From Thalassospira lohafexi (GTDB lineage: Bacteria > Pseudomonadota > Alphaproteobacteria > Rhodospirillales > Thalassospiraceae): 64,000 nt of DNA. Under the pieces are notes generated by a model. It worked only from the letters and a program-made list of their open reading frames with translations, was not told the DNA's origin and did no database searches. The DNA is taken from assembly GCF_002844275.1 (NCBI RefSeq), contig NZ_NXGX01000003.1, positions 353,549 to 417,548 on the forward strand, given 5' to 3'. Numbering within the stretch: position 1 is the stretch's first letter; every line of letters starts with the position of its first letter. Positions 43,823 to 52,136 of this stretch are shown here, piece after piece. Made by a program: the position numbers and the translations under genes.

Positions 43823-44502
43823 TCAATAGAACCTTTTATCCAAGGAGCTTTCATCAGACCGTGGCGACACAATAGGTCGTAACCGATAAAAGGGCAAAAC
43901 AGAGTGAGATTGGCAAGGAAAGAATGAAGAGCATCCGGGCTTTCCGAGAGGCCGTTTTGCACACTTTGTGTTTCGGAATGAGCTGTCAGGTTTTGAAACA
44001 TTTTTCGAAGATTGGCGATTGCGACGTTACTCCGTCCTGCCATCAGTGCCGGATATAGTGTGGCAAAGGTGCTTTCAGCTGTTGCCGGGATTGTGTCAAC
44101 GCATCCGGTCGCGGGTTTTGCATCAGCCAATGTACGCCAGACCAGACGCAGCCAGCGCCAATGGCCAATCAGTGCGTTTTGCGTGATCTGAAGCGGTCTG
44201 TGCAGCGGGACATCTGCCAGCAAGGCAAGGGTGAGGACATCAAGACCAACTTCCTGACACATCGTTCGGGCATCTGGTACAACAAAATCCGTGGTGACTT
44301 TTCCCGAAGTTGCCGGGGTCGCGACAAATTCCCCGCCAGCCATTGTGGTGATGGACGCGGCAAGTATCTGGCGCAGGGGGCTGAGCGGTCCGGAAAGTGC
44401 TGCATATATATCGGGGCGTTGCTGTTCAACGAAGAACCCCCAATCGCGCATCAGCGAATGGGGGTTGTATTCAGGCGATATATATAAAGAGGTATCGTCC
44501 AT
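43819..44502 (-). CDS. unknown protein at the usual leuS position
   Basis: The 227-residue soluble-looking protein has no family I recognise. It begins MDDTSLYISPEYNPHSLMRDW and has hydrophobic stretches LDVLTLALLADVPLH and SFLANLTLFCPFIGYDLLC, too short or mixed for clear membrane helices. No LeuRS motif (HIGH, KMSKS) or zinc ribbon is present, so it is not a leuS remnant. It starts 5 bp after the DUF3576 gene and overlaps lptE, so it belongs to that operon. A longer upstream frame would run antisense-like through DUF3576 and is rejected. Confidence 0.6.
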   Translation of the reverse strand: MDDTSLYISPEYNPHSLMRDWGFFVEQQRPDIYAALSGPLSPLRQILAASITTMAGGEFVATPATSGKVTTDFVVPDARTMCQEVGLDVLTLALLADVPLHRPLQITQNALIGHWRWLRLVWRTLADAKPATGCVDTIPATAESTFATLYPALMAGRSNVAIANLRKMFQNLTAHSETQSVQNGLSESPDALHSFLANLTLFCPFIGYDLLCRHGLMKAPWIKGSIE

Positions 44503-44506
44503 CAGC

Positions 44507-45070
44507 CTACTCGGCGGTTGCGCTATCGATTCGCAACTGGCGGGCGCGGGTGAGGATGGCGTCTTCCATCGATGTGACTGTACCCGGTTCGACCACGGCA
44601 TCCTGCCACTGATTGGGGCCGACATTGACTTGGCGGAAAACCGAAACCTTAATCGCGTCCGACCGAAGGGCTGTGCCAAGGATATAAGCCGTCAGTTTGA
44701 ACCGCTCATTTGGCGTTTCACCGGGCGTATACCAGTCGGTAATGATCACGCCGCCAAACGGATCGGCTGAGTTAAGTGGCATGAAAGAAAGGGTGTCGAG
44801 GGTTGCCCGCCACAGGAAGCTGTTCACACCAATGCCCGATCCAGTGCCCTTTTTGGAATCCTCTCCGCCAAACAGGCTCAGACTATCACCGAAGACTGTG
44901 CCACGCTCTTTCTCTTGGGCGCGGGTCATGGCGCGGCCATTTACGCGTTCATCGGTGTTTGCCGATCCGGGAAACTGGTCATAGTCGACAGAACTTGAAG
45001 AACAGCCCGCCAGCACGACAGCGAATCCGGCGCAAAGTACCAAAGATTTAAACGAAGACAAGGTCACCAT
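44507..45070 (-). CDS. DUF3576 domain-containing lipoprotein
   Basis: The 187-residue precursor has a signal peptide and lipobox (LCAGFAVVLAGCSSSS, Cys about residue 23). The DUF3576 core is GSGIGVNSFLWRATLDTLSFMPLNSADPFGG followed by ITDWYTPGETPNERFKLTAYIL, and FRQVNVGPNQWQDAVVE near the end. It is probably periplasmic or outer-membrane attached. In many alphaproteobacteria it precedes leuS-lptE-holA, which suggests a link with envelope assembly. Function is unknown. Confidence 0.88.
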   Translation of the reverse strand: MVTLSSFKSLVLCAGFAVVLAGCSSSSVDYDQFPGSANTDERVNGRAMTRAQEKERGTVFGDSLSLFGGEDSKKGTGSGIGVNSFLWRATLDTLSFMPLNSADPFGGVIITDWYTPGETPNERFKLTAYILGTALRSDAIKVSVFRQVNVGPNQWQDAVVEPGTVTSMEDAILTRARQLRIDSATAE

Positions 45071-45162
45071 TTTCGGCCTTTAAGATCATTGGAATGCAAA
45101 ATTTCCGCGAATATAGGGCGGATCGGGTTTGTGATCAAAGAAAACCGGTGTGCTTTTTGTGC

Positions 45163-45201
45163 CACAGTGTTTGATCAATGTATCATTTTGGACACAGTGT
45201 T
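45163..45201. promoter_or_regulatory. direct repeat upstream of the first porin gene
   Basis: CACAGTGTT occurs at 45163-45171 and 45193-45201, 30 bp apart and so on nearly the same helix face. It lies about 110-150 bp before the porin start. It may be a regulator site. Confidence 0.4.
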
Positions 45202-45310
45202 GCTTGACGGTGCGATCATTTGGTGGCTCCATGCTTCTCGAACCGGGCGGCATAAGCTGTCCAAATAATTTTTGTAGCGTAAAACGCTTGCAAAGACGTT
45301 GAGGGAAAAG

Positions 45311-46357
45311 ATGAAAAAGATTCTTGTTGCTTCCAGCGCACTCGTCGCTGTCGCATTCGCAGGCCAGGCACAGGCTTCCGAGAAAATCAGCCTGTCGGTT
45401 GGTGGTTATATGGAACAGTGGATTGGTGTTGCTGATCAGGACCGTGGTGAATCACGTAACGCTTTCCAGTCCGACACCGAAGTTCACTTCTCGGGTTCGA
45501 CCACCCTTGATAACGGTATCGAAGTTGGTGCCAAAATCGAACTCGAAGGTGAAGGCGGCAACGCAGGCACCATGGTTGACGAACAGTACCTGTACGTTAA
45601 TGGCGGCTTCGGTCAGGTCAAACTCGGTGCCGAAGACGGCGCTGCTGCTGACATGGGCATTACTGGTCCTTCTGTTGGCCCGGTTGGCGTCAACGATGGC
45701 GATCTGCCGAACTGGGTTGCTATCAATGCTTTCCCTGACACCGTTCCGGCTGGTGGCGATTCCAAGCGTCTGACCTATTACACCCCGGTTATGGGTGGTT
45801 TCCGCGCTGGTTTGTCCTATGCGGATGATGACTCTTCGGAAAACAGTGACACGGTAACAACCGGTGACAACCGCGTTTCCGGTGGTCTTGAATTCCGTCA
45901 CGACTTCGACGGTGTTTCCCTTGGTGTTTCGCTTGTTGGTGAGCACATGGGTGAAGGCGAATGGTACGGCCTCGGCGCAACCGTTGGCTTTGGTAACTTC
46001 ACCGTTGGTGGTTCTGTTTCTGAAACCGATGGCGAATTCGGCCAGGGTCAATCAGCCACCCAGGTTAGTGACACTACCGATTTCGAAATCGGCGTTGCTT
46101 ATGCAATGGATGCAGCGTCTGTGTCCCTTAGCTATGGCTATGGTGAGAACGAAAGCACCGCAGCTGGTTCCACCGATGCAGCGACCAGCGGCGTTGATGA
46201 AATCAACACCGTTGACCTCGGCCTTGCTTACACGCTTGGCGCTGGCGTAACCTGGAAGTCTTCTATCTTCTGGTTCGATGACAAAGGTCAGAATGCTGGC
46301 AATGCTGACGACAATGACGGTTACGGCGCTGTTACCGGTCTTGCTCTTTCCTTCTAA
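45311..46357 (+). CDS. porin (first copy)
   Basis: The 348-residue precursor has a signal peptide (MKKILVASSALVAVAFAGQAQA, cut before SEKI). The beta-barrel pattern begins SVGGYMEQWIGVADQD, NAFQSDTEVHFSGSTTLDNGIEVGAKIELEGE and QYLYVNGGFGQVKLG, with many acidic loop residues. The C-terminal residue is Phe (LALSF), the BAM recognition signal. Acidic loops and pore suggest a general, perhaps cation-preferring, diffusion porin, but selectivity is inferred. A related porin gene follows. A TTG four codons upstream is less likely. Confidence 0.9.
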   Translation: MKKILVASSALVAVAFAGQAQASEKISLSVGGYMEQWIGVADQDRGESRNAFQSDTEVHFSGSTTLDNGIEVGAKIELEGEGGNAGTMVDEQYLYVNGGFGQVKLGAEDGAAADMGITGPSVGPVGVNDGDLPNWVAINAFPDTVPAGGDSKRLTYYTPVMGGFRAGLSYADDDSSENSDTVTTGDNRVSGGLEFRHDFDGVSLGVSLVGEHMGEGEWYGLGATVGFGNFTVGGSVSETDGEFGQGQSATQVSDTTDFEIGVAYAMDAASVSLSYGYGENESTAAGSTDAATSGVDEINTVDLGLAYTLGAGVTWKSSIFWFDDKGQNAGNADDNDGYGAVTGLALSF

Positions 46358-46383
46358 TCCTTAATCGGATTAGCTGAAAAGTT

Positions 46384-46417
46384 GAAGGGGGTGGATTTTC
46401 CACCCCCTTCTTTTTTT
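46384..46417 (+). terminator. intrinsic terminator of the first porin gene
   Basis: A perfect 11-bp stem GAAGGGGGTGG/CCACCCCCTTC with an ATTTT loop runs into seven T. Confidence 0.93.
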
Positions 46418-46725
46418 GTTTGTTGCTATGTTGAGCAAATCCTAAAGCGATCAAACTTCTGGTGGGACGTTAGGATTTTGCGGCTAATAGATTTCTTCGC
46501 GGTTTCGGGTTCTAGATAAGTGGGTTGTTGGGCTTTCCGACCGTTTTTTAACGATGGCTTACGTCAAACCGGTTCTGGCAAAATCGTTCAAGTGGTTTCC
46601 CCAAGGTAAGAGGCTAGGTCCTAGACCATCCACAACGTCCACACATGCCGCATTATCATTTCCTCAATCGCTAAATCCCTGTGACTTTTCAATCGACTGT
46701 AGAGAATATGCTTTTCATCATATTT

Positions 46726-46889
46726 AAATGACCATTATTTATTTATATCACTTATTTATGTGATTTTCTGATCATGCAGGTGTTTAATGGTAAAACAATA
46801 AGACGATTGATCAGTAAAAAGATCTACTTTGCGGCTAGTTGCGTGACAAAAATGCAACATTGCGATATATAAATAACTAATGGTCATTT
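46726..46889. repeat. 164-bp AT-rich element with 23-bp inverted ends
   Basis: The left arm 46726-46748 and the right arm 46867-46889 are inverted repeats with one mismatch, beginning AAATGACCATTA and rich in TTATTTATAT. The inner 118 bp is AT-rich and has no gene. A third GGTCATTT copy lies at 46906-46913. It may be a MITE, or a paired operator region for the second porin. Confidence 0.65.
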
Positions 46890-46999
46890 ATTGATATTGA
46901 CCAAGGGTCATTTGATTGGTTTTATGGGTCTCGACAGATCGAAGGGCCGCTCGGTTCATTCCCCTTCGTCTCAAACCAATTTTTATCTCGAGGGTTATG

Positions 47000-48031
47000 A
47001 TGAAAAAGATTCTTTTTGCTTCCAGCGCACTCGCCGCTGTTGCTTTTGCCGGTTCCGCACAGGCGTCCGAAAAAATCCAGCTTGAAGTTGGTGGTTACAT
47101 GGAACAGTGGGCTGGTTTCTCTGATCAGGACAACACCCCGTCAGGTGGCCGTAACAATGCATTCCAGTCCGATACCGAAGTTCACTTCTCGGGCAAAACC
47201 ACCCTTGATAACGGCATTGAAGTTGGTGCCAAAATCGAGCTCGAAGGCGAAACCTCTGGTGACCAGATTGACGAACAGTACCTGTTCGTAAACGGTGGCT
47301 TTGGTCGCATCGAAATGGGTAAGAACGACAGTGCAGCTGACTCAATGGCTCTGCAGGCACCGTCGGTTGGTCCGGTTGGCGTCAACGATGGTGATTTGTC
47401 AAACTGGGTCGATGCATATTTGATCGATACCATCCGTTCGAGTGGCGATCAGAACCGCGTTAGCTACTTCACCCCGTCCTTCGGTGGTTTCCGTGCCGGT
47501 GCGTCGTATGCTGACGACAGCCAGCGCAATGGTAGCAACAGCTACAATGGCACAGACGGCGGCGGTGACAGCATCGTTTCTGGTGCACTTGCCTTTGATC
47601 ATGACTTCAACGGTGTTGCTCTTGGTCTTTCTGCCACCGGTGAACATTCAGAAGACGGTTACTGGTACGGTCTTGGTTCGACTGTTGGCTTTGGCAACTT
47701 CACCGTTGGTGGTTCTTACGGCCACACCGAAGACGACTACGGTCTGAACGCCACCAACCAAGACCTCGATGCGTTTGACCTTGGTGTTTCCTATGCGATG
47801 GACGCCGCAACCGTATCCTTGGGCTATGGTTACGAAGAAGTTGACAACAGCGGTGATATCAGCACGGTTGACCTCGGCATGGCTTACACCCTTGGTGCAG
47901 GCGTGACTTGGAAATCTTCTGTCTATTGGTTTGACCAGGAAGCAGACAGCACCAACAATTCTGCTACCAGCGGCATCAGCGGCGACAATGACGGCTACGG
48001 TGTTGTTACCGGTCTGCGTCTCGACTTCTAA
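47000..48031 (+). CDS. porin (second copy)
   Basis: The 343-residue precursor is clearly a paralogue of the first porin: signal peptide MKKILFASSALAAVAFAGSAQA, then SEKIQLEVGGYMEQWAGFSDQD and NAFQSDTEVHFSGKTTLDNGIEVGAK. A shared GPVGVNDGDL loop region and WYGLGSTVGFGNFTVGGS strands follow. It ends in Phe (LRLDF). The copies differ mostly in exposed loops, as for porins under phage or substrate selection. GAGGG lies before two adjacent ATGs; the second matches the first porin's start. It is separately promoted, because a terminator ends the first gene. Confidence 0.9.
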   Translation: MKKILFASSALAAVAFAGSAQASEKIQLEVGGYMEQWAGFSDQDNTPSGGRNNAFQSDTEVHFSGKTTLDNGIEVGAKIELEGETSGDQIDEQYLFVNGGFGRIEMGKNDSAADSMALQAPSVGPVGVNDGDLSNWVDAYLIDTIRSSGDQNRVSYFTPSFGGFRAGASYADDSQRNGSNSYNGTDGGGDSIVSGALAFDHDFNGVALGLSATGEHSEDGYWYGLGSTVGFGNFTVGGSYGHTEDDYGLNATNQDLDAFDLGVSYAMDAATVSLGYGYEEVDNSGDISTVDLGMAYTLGAGVTWKSSVYWFDQEADSTNNSATSGISGDNDGYGVVTGLRLDF

Positions 48032-48056
48032 TTCTTCGGAATTGGATTACAGATGT

Positions 48057-48091
48057 GAAGGAGGTGGCTTTGGCCGCCTCCTTCTTTTTTT
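48057..48091 (+). terminator. intrinsic terminator of the second porin gene
   Basis: A 12-bp stem GAAGGAGGTGGC/GCCGCCTCCTTC (one wobble) runs into seven T. Confidence 0.92.
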
Positions 48092-48143
48092 GTCTGCCTG
48101 ACGTGTTTGATGCTGATGATTGCACCGAATAAGATGCGATGAC

Positions 48144-49403
48144 TTATGGCGTCGCCAGTATTTTCAAATCTTCGTCGAGAATTTGAAAAATCGCATCTGG
48201 ATCAGACTGCAAATGCGATACACAAGGTACGGTTGATGAGACAACCATCTTTTCGGCCAAAGCTTTGTTGCTGGCTGCCGGAAGGTTGCCAAGTTTTTCA
48301 AACGGGACTTTCAGGCTGCCCATGCAGCCGATCTGGCCATCGGAGGTCGCACGGAGTTTGGCAAGCCCGCAGGGGGCGGCACAAAAATCACCGCGATAGG
48401 TGCTTTGCCAGTTGCGTAAATTTGTATGGCGGCCTTGCAGGACCTTGGCCGCGGCGGATGTGTAAATCCCAAGGCCCGGTGTTTGAAACAGCTTGGTGAT
48501 GTGGGCCGGGCCGCTGTCGGCCAGCACGACGTAATCCTGTTTTTCCATAAAACCGATCAGTTCGCCAATCGTGCGAAATCCGTCAATGATGGTGACATTT
48601 TCAAGCTTATCGGCGGCAATGCTGTCTTTATAGGCGCGCATGACCCCCTGATAGGCATTCAAAATAAGCGTGATCTGATGCCCGGCATTGCCCAGCATTT
48701 GCGCGATGTCGCGGACCAATGCCGGGGGCAGGGTGCGCAAGGGGGATGAGGCCATGGGCAAAATGCCGATGTTCATGCCGGGCTTTGCCATTGGTTGGCG
48801 CGCCGGCAGGGCAATCGGTGATATTGCAAAGGCCGTGCACAGGGATTCTTCGGGGTTAACCGGCATCAGGGTAATTGTATCCCAGCCTTCCATTTCGCTG
48901 AGATCAATCACGTGATCAAAGCGGGCGAGCTGTTTTGACGATATGAACAGTTGGAAGATTTCGATGTCGGCAACCGTGGCGAAAATATCCGATGCGCTGG
49001 CACTGTTGAGCACAGCTATTTTTGCATCCGGGTATTTTTGCGCAAAGGCGCGAAAGAACAACACCATGCCAACACAATCGCCCAGTGCATCATCGGGGAT
49101 CAGAAACAAAACACTGGATTTGGCAAAGTCGGTTTCCGACCATGCCGCACGGGGCAATACCCGGGGGTGGAAAGCATCTGACTTGATCTGGACCGAGGGT
49201 GCGGTCGCCAAGGCCTGCTGGCGCAACAAGGATGTGGTGCGGGTGAAATAAATCGGGCTGCCGTCCGAAGATTGGCCCAGTGTCGGGCTGACATTGGGCA
49301 GGCCGAACTGAAACGGCGCCCTGGATGCGAATCGGGTGAATTTTTTGCGGGCAGGGTGCAGCTTATGGCGCGGTTTTGCGGGCATTGCGGGGCGATACTC
49401 CAT
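48144..49403 (-). CDS. glycosyltransferase family 9-like protein
   Basis: The 419-residue protein shows the heptosyltransferase-type two-domain fold. The nucleotide-sugar acceptor side has VLFLIPDDALGDCVGMVLFFRAFAQKYPDAKIAVL (D..LGD), and the donor side has NIGILPMASSPLRTLPPALV, LGNAGHQITLIL and VVLADSGPAHITKLFQTPGLGIYTS. It probably adds a sugar in LPS core or a related glycan, at the cytosolic face. The first 110 residues are unusual and basic. Two in-frame ATGs (49403 and 49385) are possible; the longer frame overlaps the thiE-like gene. Confidence 0.7.
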   Translation of the reverse strand: MEYRPAMPAKPRHKLHPARKKFTRFASRAPFQFGLPNVSPTLGQSSDGSPIYFTRTTSLLRQQALATAPSVQIKSDAFHPRVLPRAAWSETDFAKSSVLFLIPDDALGDCVGMVLFFRAFAQKYPDAKIAVLNSASASDIFATVADIEIFQLFISSKQLARFDHVIDLSEMEGWDTITLMPVNPEESLCTAFAISPIALPARQPMAKPGMNIGILPMASSPLRTLPPALVRDIAQMLGNAGHQITLILNAYQGVMRAYKDSIAADKLENVTIIDGFRTIGELIGFMEKQDYVVLADSGPAHITKLFQTPGLGIYTSAAAKVLQGRHTNLRNWQSTYRGDFCAAPCGLAKLRATSDGQIGCMGSLKVPFEKLGNLPAASNKALAEKMVVSSTVPCVSHLQSDPDAIFQILDEDLKILATP

Positions 49404-49419
49404 GCACCGGCGGGGGTGA

Positions 49420-50052
49420 TCAAGCCCCAGAAAACCCGATCCCGGCCAAAGACGCAAGGGCTGACCCGCGCAGTTTCCCAACATTTTTGCGATTGATTCC
49501 ACCAAGTCCAATCGGGCTGATGGCGTGATGTGCACAGATGTGCGCAATACGTTGAACAACGCCAAACGGCATGGTGGATGCGCCGGGGTGGCTTTGGGTC
49601 GCAAAAACCGGCGAAATGAACAGGCCGTCGGGGCGAATGTTCGCTGGCAAAAGGCACAATTTCCGGGCTGTCGTCATGCTGTGACAGGCGGATGTGACGA
49701 TCAACCCGTCTGGGATTTGTCGATAGATCGATGGCGACTGCCAGATGCGATATTCGGGCAAATGCACCCCGTCGGCGCCAAGGGTCAGTGCGAGTGCAAC
49801 GTCATTGGCAATCAGCATCCGGTGGCCCAGACGGCGGCATTGCGAACGCAGTTTTGCCGCAAGGCTGGCCCGGTCAGGGTGATCATAATGGCGAAAAACC
49901 ACCATGCTGTGACGGGGCAGTTTTGTAATTGCCGCAACCGGATCGGGCAGGCGGTGATCATCGGTCATGAGGATAACCGGTGGGAAAGGGCCATTGGTAA
50001 CGCAATTGCGTAAATTCAGTTGGTGTGCCTGCTTTAACAGGGAGGCGTCCAT
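49420..50052 (-). CDS. thiamine phosphate synthase / TenI-like protein
   Basis: The 210-residue TIM-barrel protein has ILMTDDHRLPDPVAAI, RMLIANDVALALTLGADGVHLPE and DGLFISPVFATQSHPGAS, then GLGGINRKNVGKL. These match ThiE/TenI, where DGVHL and the GGI phosphate loop are diagnostic. ThiE joins the pyrimidine and thiazole parts of thiamine phosphate. Loop residues differ from strict ThiE (LPE for LGQ), so a TenI-like or alphaproteobacterial variant is possible. It is divergent from the PLP protein gene by 54 bp. Confidence 0.75.
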   Translation of the reverse strand: MDASLLKQAHQLNLRNCVTNGPFPPVILMTDDHRLPDPVAAITKLPRHSMVVFRHYDHPDRASLAAKLRSQCRRLGHRMLIANDVALALTLGADGVHLPEYRIWQSPSIYRQIPDGLIVTSACHSMTTARKLCLLPANIRPDGLFISPVFATQSHPGASTMPFGVVQRIAHICAHHAISPIGLGGINRKNVGKLRGSALASLAGIGFSGA

Positions 50053-50106
50053 TGATAGTATCCCGATTTCGTAAGGCGTATTTCAAACCATTAGGATCCA
50101 TCATCC

Positions 50107-50802
50107 ATGAGCGATCATGATCTGTCATCTGGCAATAGTGATGTTGCACAGAACCTGCGCGATATTCAGGACAATATCAATGCCGCCTGTAAGGCTGCTG
50201 ATCGTGATCCAACGTCGGTGACCCTGGTCTGTGTATCCAAAAACCACGCAGCAGATCATGTGCGCACGGCATTGGTTGAAGGACGGCGGGTTTTTGGCGA
50301 AAACCGGGTGCAAGAAGCGGCTGGAAAATGGCCGGGCTTGCGCGATGAATTTCCCGATGTGGAATTGCATCTGATTGGGCCGCTTCAGACCAATAAGGTC
50401 AAGGACGCCGCCCGATTGTTTGATGTGATTGAGACGGTGGATCGGCCAAAACTGGCCCGTGCATTGGCAAAGCACCGGGACACGACAGGCGAATGCCCGG
50501 ATTTGTTCATTCAGATCAATACCGGTGAAGAACCGCAAAAGGCTGGTATCGCCCCCAATGATGCGGATGAATTTATCGCCATGTGCCGTGATGAGTTGAA
50601 TTTGCCAATTACGGGGTTGATGTGCATTCCTCCGGTCGATGAAGAACCAGCACCGCATTTTTTATTGCTGGGAAAGATTGCCGACCGTCACGGGATTGCG
50701 ATCAGAAGCATGGGCATGAGCAGTGATTACGAGGCCGCAATCCGGTTTGGTGCGACACATATCCGGGTTGGAACGGCAATTTTCGGGTCTCGGGGGTATT
50801 AA
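50107..50802 (+). CDS. YggS family PLP-binding protein (PLPHP)
   Basis: The 231-residue TIM-barrel protein binds pyridoxal phosphate and affects vitamin B6 and amino-acid balance. VTLVCVSKNHAADHVRTALVEG holds the PLP Lys; FGENRVQEAAGKW, ELHLIGPLQTNKVKDA and SMGMSSDYEAAIRFGATHIRVGTAIFG are the family signatures. It has no known enzyme activity. The start MSDHDLSSG gives normal length. It ends about 170 bp before a two-way terminator shared with the response regulator. Confidence 0.93.
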   Translation: MSDHDLSSGNSDVAQNLRDIQDNINAACKAADRDPTSVTLVCVSKNHAADHVRTALVEGRRVFGENRVQEAAGKWPGLRDEFPDVELHLIGPLQTNKVKDAARLFDVIETVDRPKLARALAKHRDTTGECPDLFIQINTGEEPQKAGIAPNDADEFIAMCRDELNLPITGLMCIPPVDEEPAPHFLLLGKIADRHGIAIRSMGMSSDYEAAIRFGATHIRVGTAIFGSRGY

Positions 50803-50973
50803 TCGGCACTTCAGGCAATTTTAAAGGGGCTGAATTTGATATTTTCCCCAAAATTCAGCAAAAATTGCGTTTAAAGTGCAATAATCATGCTAATTACCGA
50901 TGGAAACTGATTTTTCGGGTTTCTGTGGATAATCAGCCCGATATCCAAGACGCGCGACATTCAAGTTTGTGAC

Positions 50974-51006
50974 AAAAAATCCCGCTTTTTATCGCGGGAT
51001 TTTTTT
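50974..51006. terminator. bidirectional intrinsic terminator
   Basis: A perfect 12-bp stem AAAAAATCCCGC/GCGGGATTTTTT gives a T-rich tail on both strands, between the convergent PLPHP and response-regulator genes. Confidence 0.92.
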
Positions 51007-51034
51007 AAACCGATGATCACGCGATGGTCCAACC

Positions 51035-51724
51035 TTACGGGATCAGCTTGTAACCACCCGGCTCGGTGACCAGAATCGTCGCGTTTGACGGGTCTTTTTC
51101 GATTTTCTGACGCAGGCGATAGACATGGGTTTCAAGCGTGTGGGTGGTAACCCCGGCGTTATAGCCCCAGACTTCATCAAGCAGCGTTTCGCGGGTGACC
51201 GGCTTGTCGCCTGCACGGAACAGGAATTTCAGGATCGAGGTTTCCTTTTCCGTCAGGCGGACTTTCTTTTCGCTGACCGTTTCGATCAGAATTTTTGCAC
51301 TGGGCTGGAAGCTATAGGGGCCAATGACAAAGACCGCGTCTTCGCTTTGTTCGTGCTGGCGGATGTGAGCGCGGATGCGCGCCAAAAGCACATTGAGGCG
51401 GAACGGCTTGGTGACATAATCATTGGCACCTGATTCAAGGCCAAGGATGGTGTCGGAATCACTATTGGCCCCGGTTAGCATGATAATCGGGGATTTGACG
51501 CCCGCACGGCGCATCAATTTGCAGACATCGCGGCCATCCATATCGGGCAGCCCGACATCAAGCAAAATCATGTCAAAATAGGCTTCTTTCGCGGCATCGA
51601 GTGCATCCTTGCCACTGTTGGCGACAACACATTCGAATTCCTCGTGCAGTCGAAGCTGCTCGGTCAAAGACTGGCTGAGTGCTGCATCATCTTCAACGAC
51701 GAGAACCTGTTTACCTGTCGACAT
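51035..51724 (-). CDS. OmpR-family response regulator (orphan)
   Basis: The 229-residue protein has a receiver domain (VLVVEDDAALSQSL, phosphoacceptor Asp56 in DMILLDVGLPDMDGRD, Thr in IIMLTGANS, Lys in DYVTKPFRLNVLL). A winged-helix DNA-binding domain follows: VRLTEKETSILKFLFRAGDKPVTRETLLDEVWGY and THTLETHVYRLRQKIE. No histidine kinase adjoins, so its partner is elsewhere. Most of the 412-bp gap upstream may hold its promoter and that of ribA. Targets are unknown. Confidence 0.92.
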   Translation of the reverse strand: MSTGKQVLVVEDDAALSQSLTEQLRLHEEFECVVANSGKDALDAAKEAYFDMILLDVGLPDMDGRDVCKLMRRAGVKSPIIMLTGANSDSDTILGLESGANDYVTKPFRLNVLLARIRAHIRQHEQSEDAVFVIGPYSFQPSAKILIETVSEKKVRLTEKETSILKFLFRAGDKPVTRETLLDEVWGYNAGVTTHTLETHVYRLRQKIEKDPSNATILVTEPGGYKLIP

Positions 51725-52136
51725 TCACCATCCCTTGCTGCTTGTCAGAACCCGGATCAATTTCTTGATCAGACATGGCGCTTCGGCGCGCCATTGTTTT
51801 TGTGGAATATCCGTTCATGCGCCGCCATATATCTGGGGAGAGCGTCGCATAATGCTATTTCAAGAACAAACTGTTTTCATTTTAACCCATTGACCTCTGC
51901 CCGACCCGGATTAATTAATACATCCCAACCACCAAACGCTATGATCTGTTGGTTGGCCGCGTCACAAAACCTTGAAAGATGTCTATCTTCCTGCGATTTT
52001 GCGCGAGACATCAGAATAAACCCGATTGAACTGTTCGCTTATATTAATCATTACGGCCCGTTATCTAGCCCCTTACGACCAGATCGCGATGTTGTGATCG
52101 CTTAAATGGCCTCTGACCCCTAACGATAAGATAACA
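51725..52136. other. divergent intergenic region between response regulator and ribA
   Basis: The gap is AT-rich and has no supported gene. I find no FMN-riboswitch-like pattern before ribA, only likely promoter sequence for both genes. Confidence 0.4.

Noticed and set aside
44503..44679. N-terminal extension of the unknown gene before lptE
   Set aside because: It overlaps the DUF3576 gene out of frame, and the extension is Arg/Ser/Pro-rich shadow sequence.
51725..52136. FMN riboswitch before ribA
   Set aside because: No FMN-element pattern found by eye in the gap.
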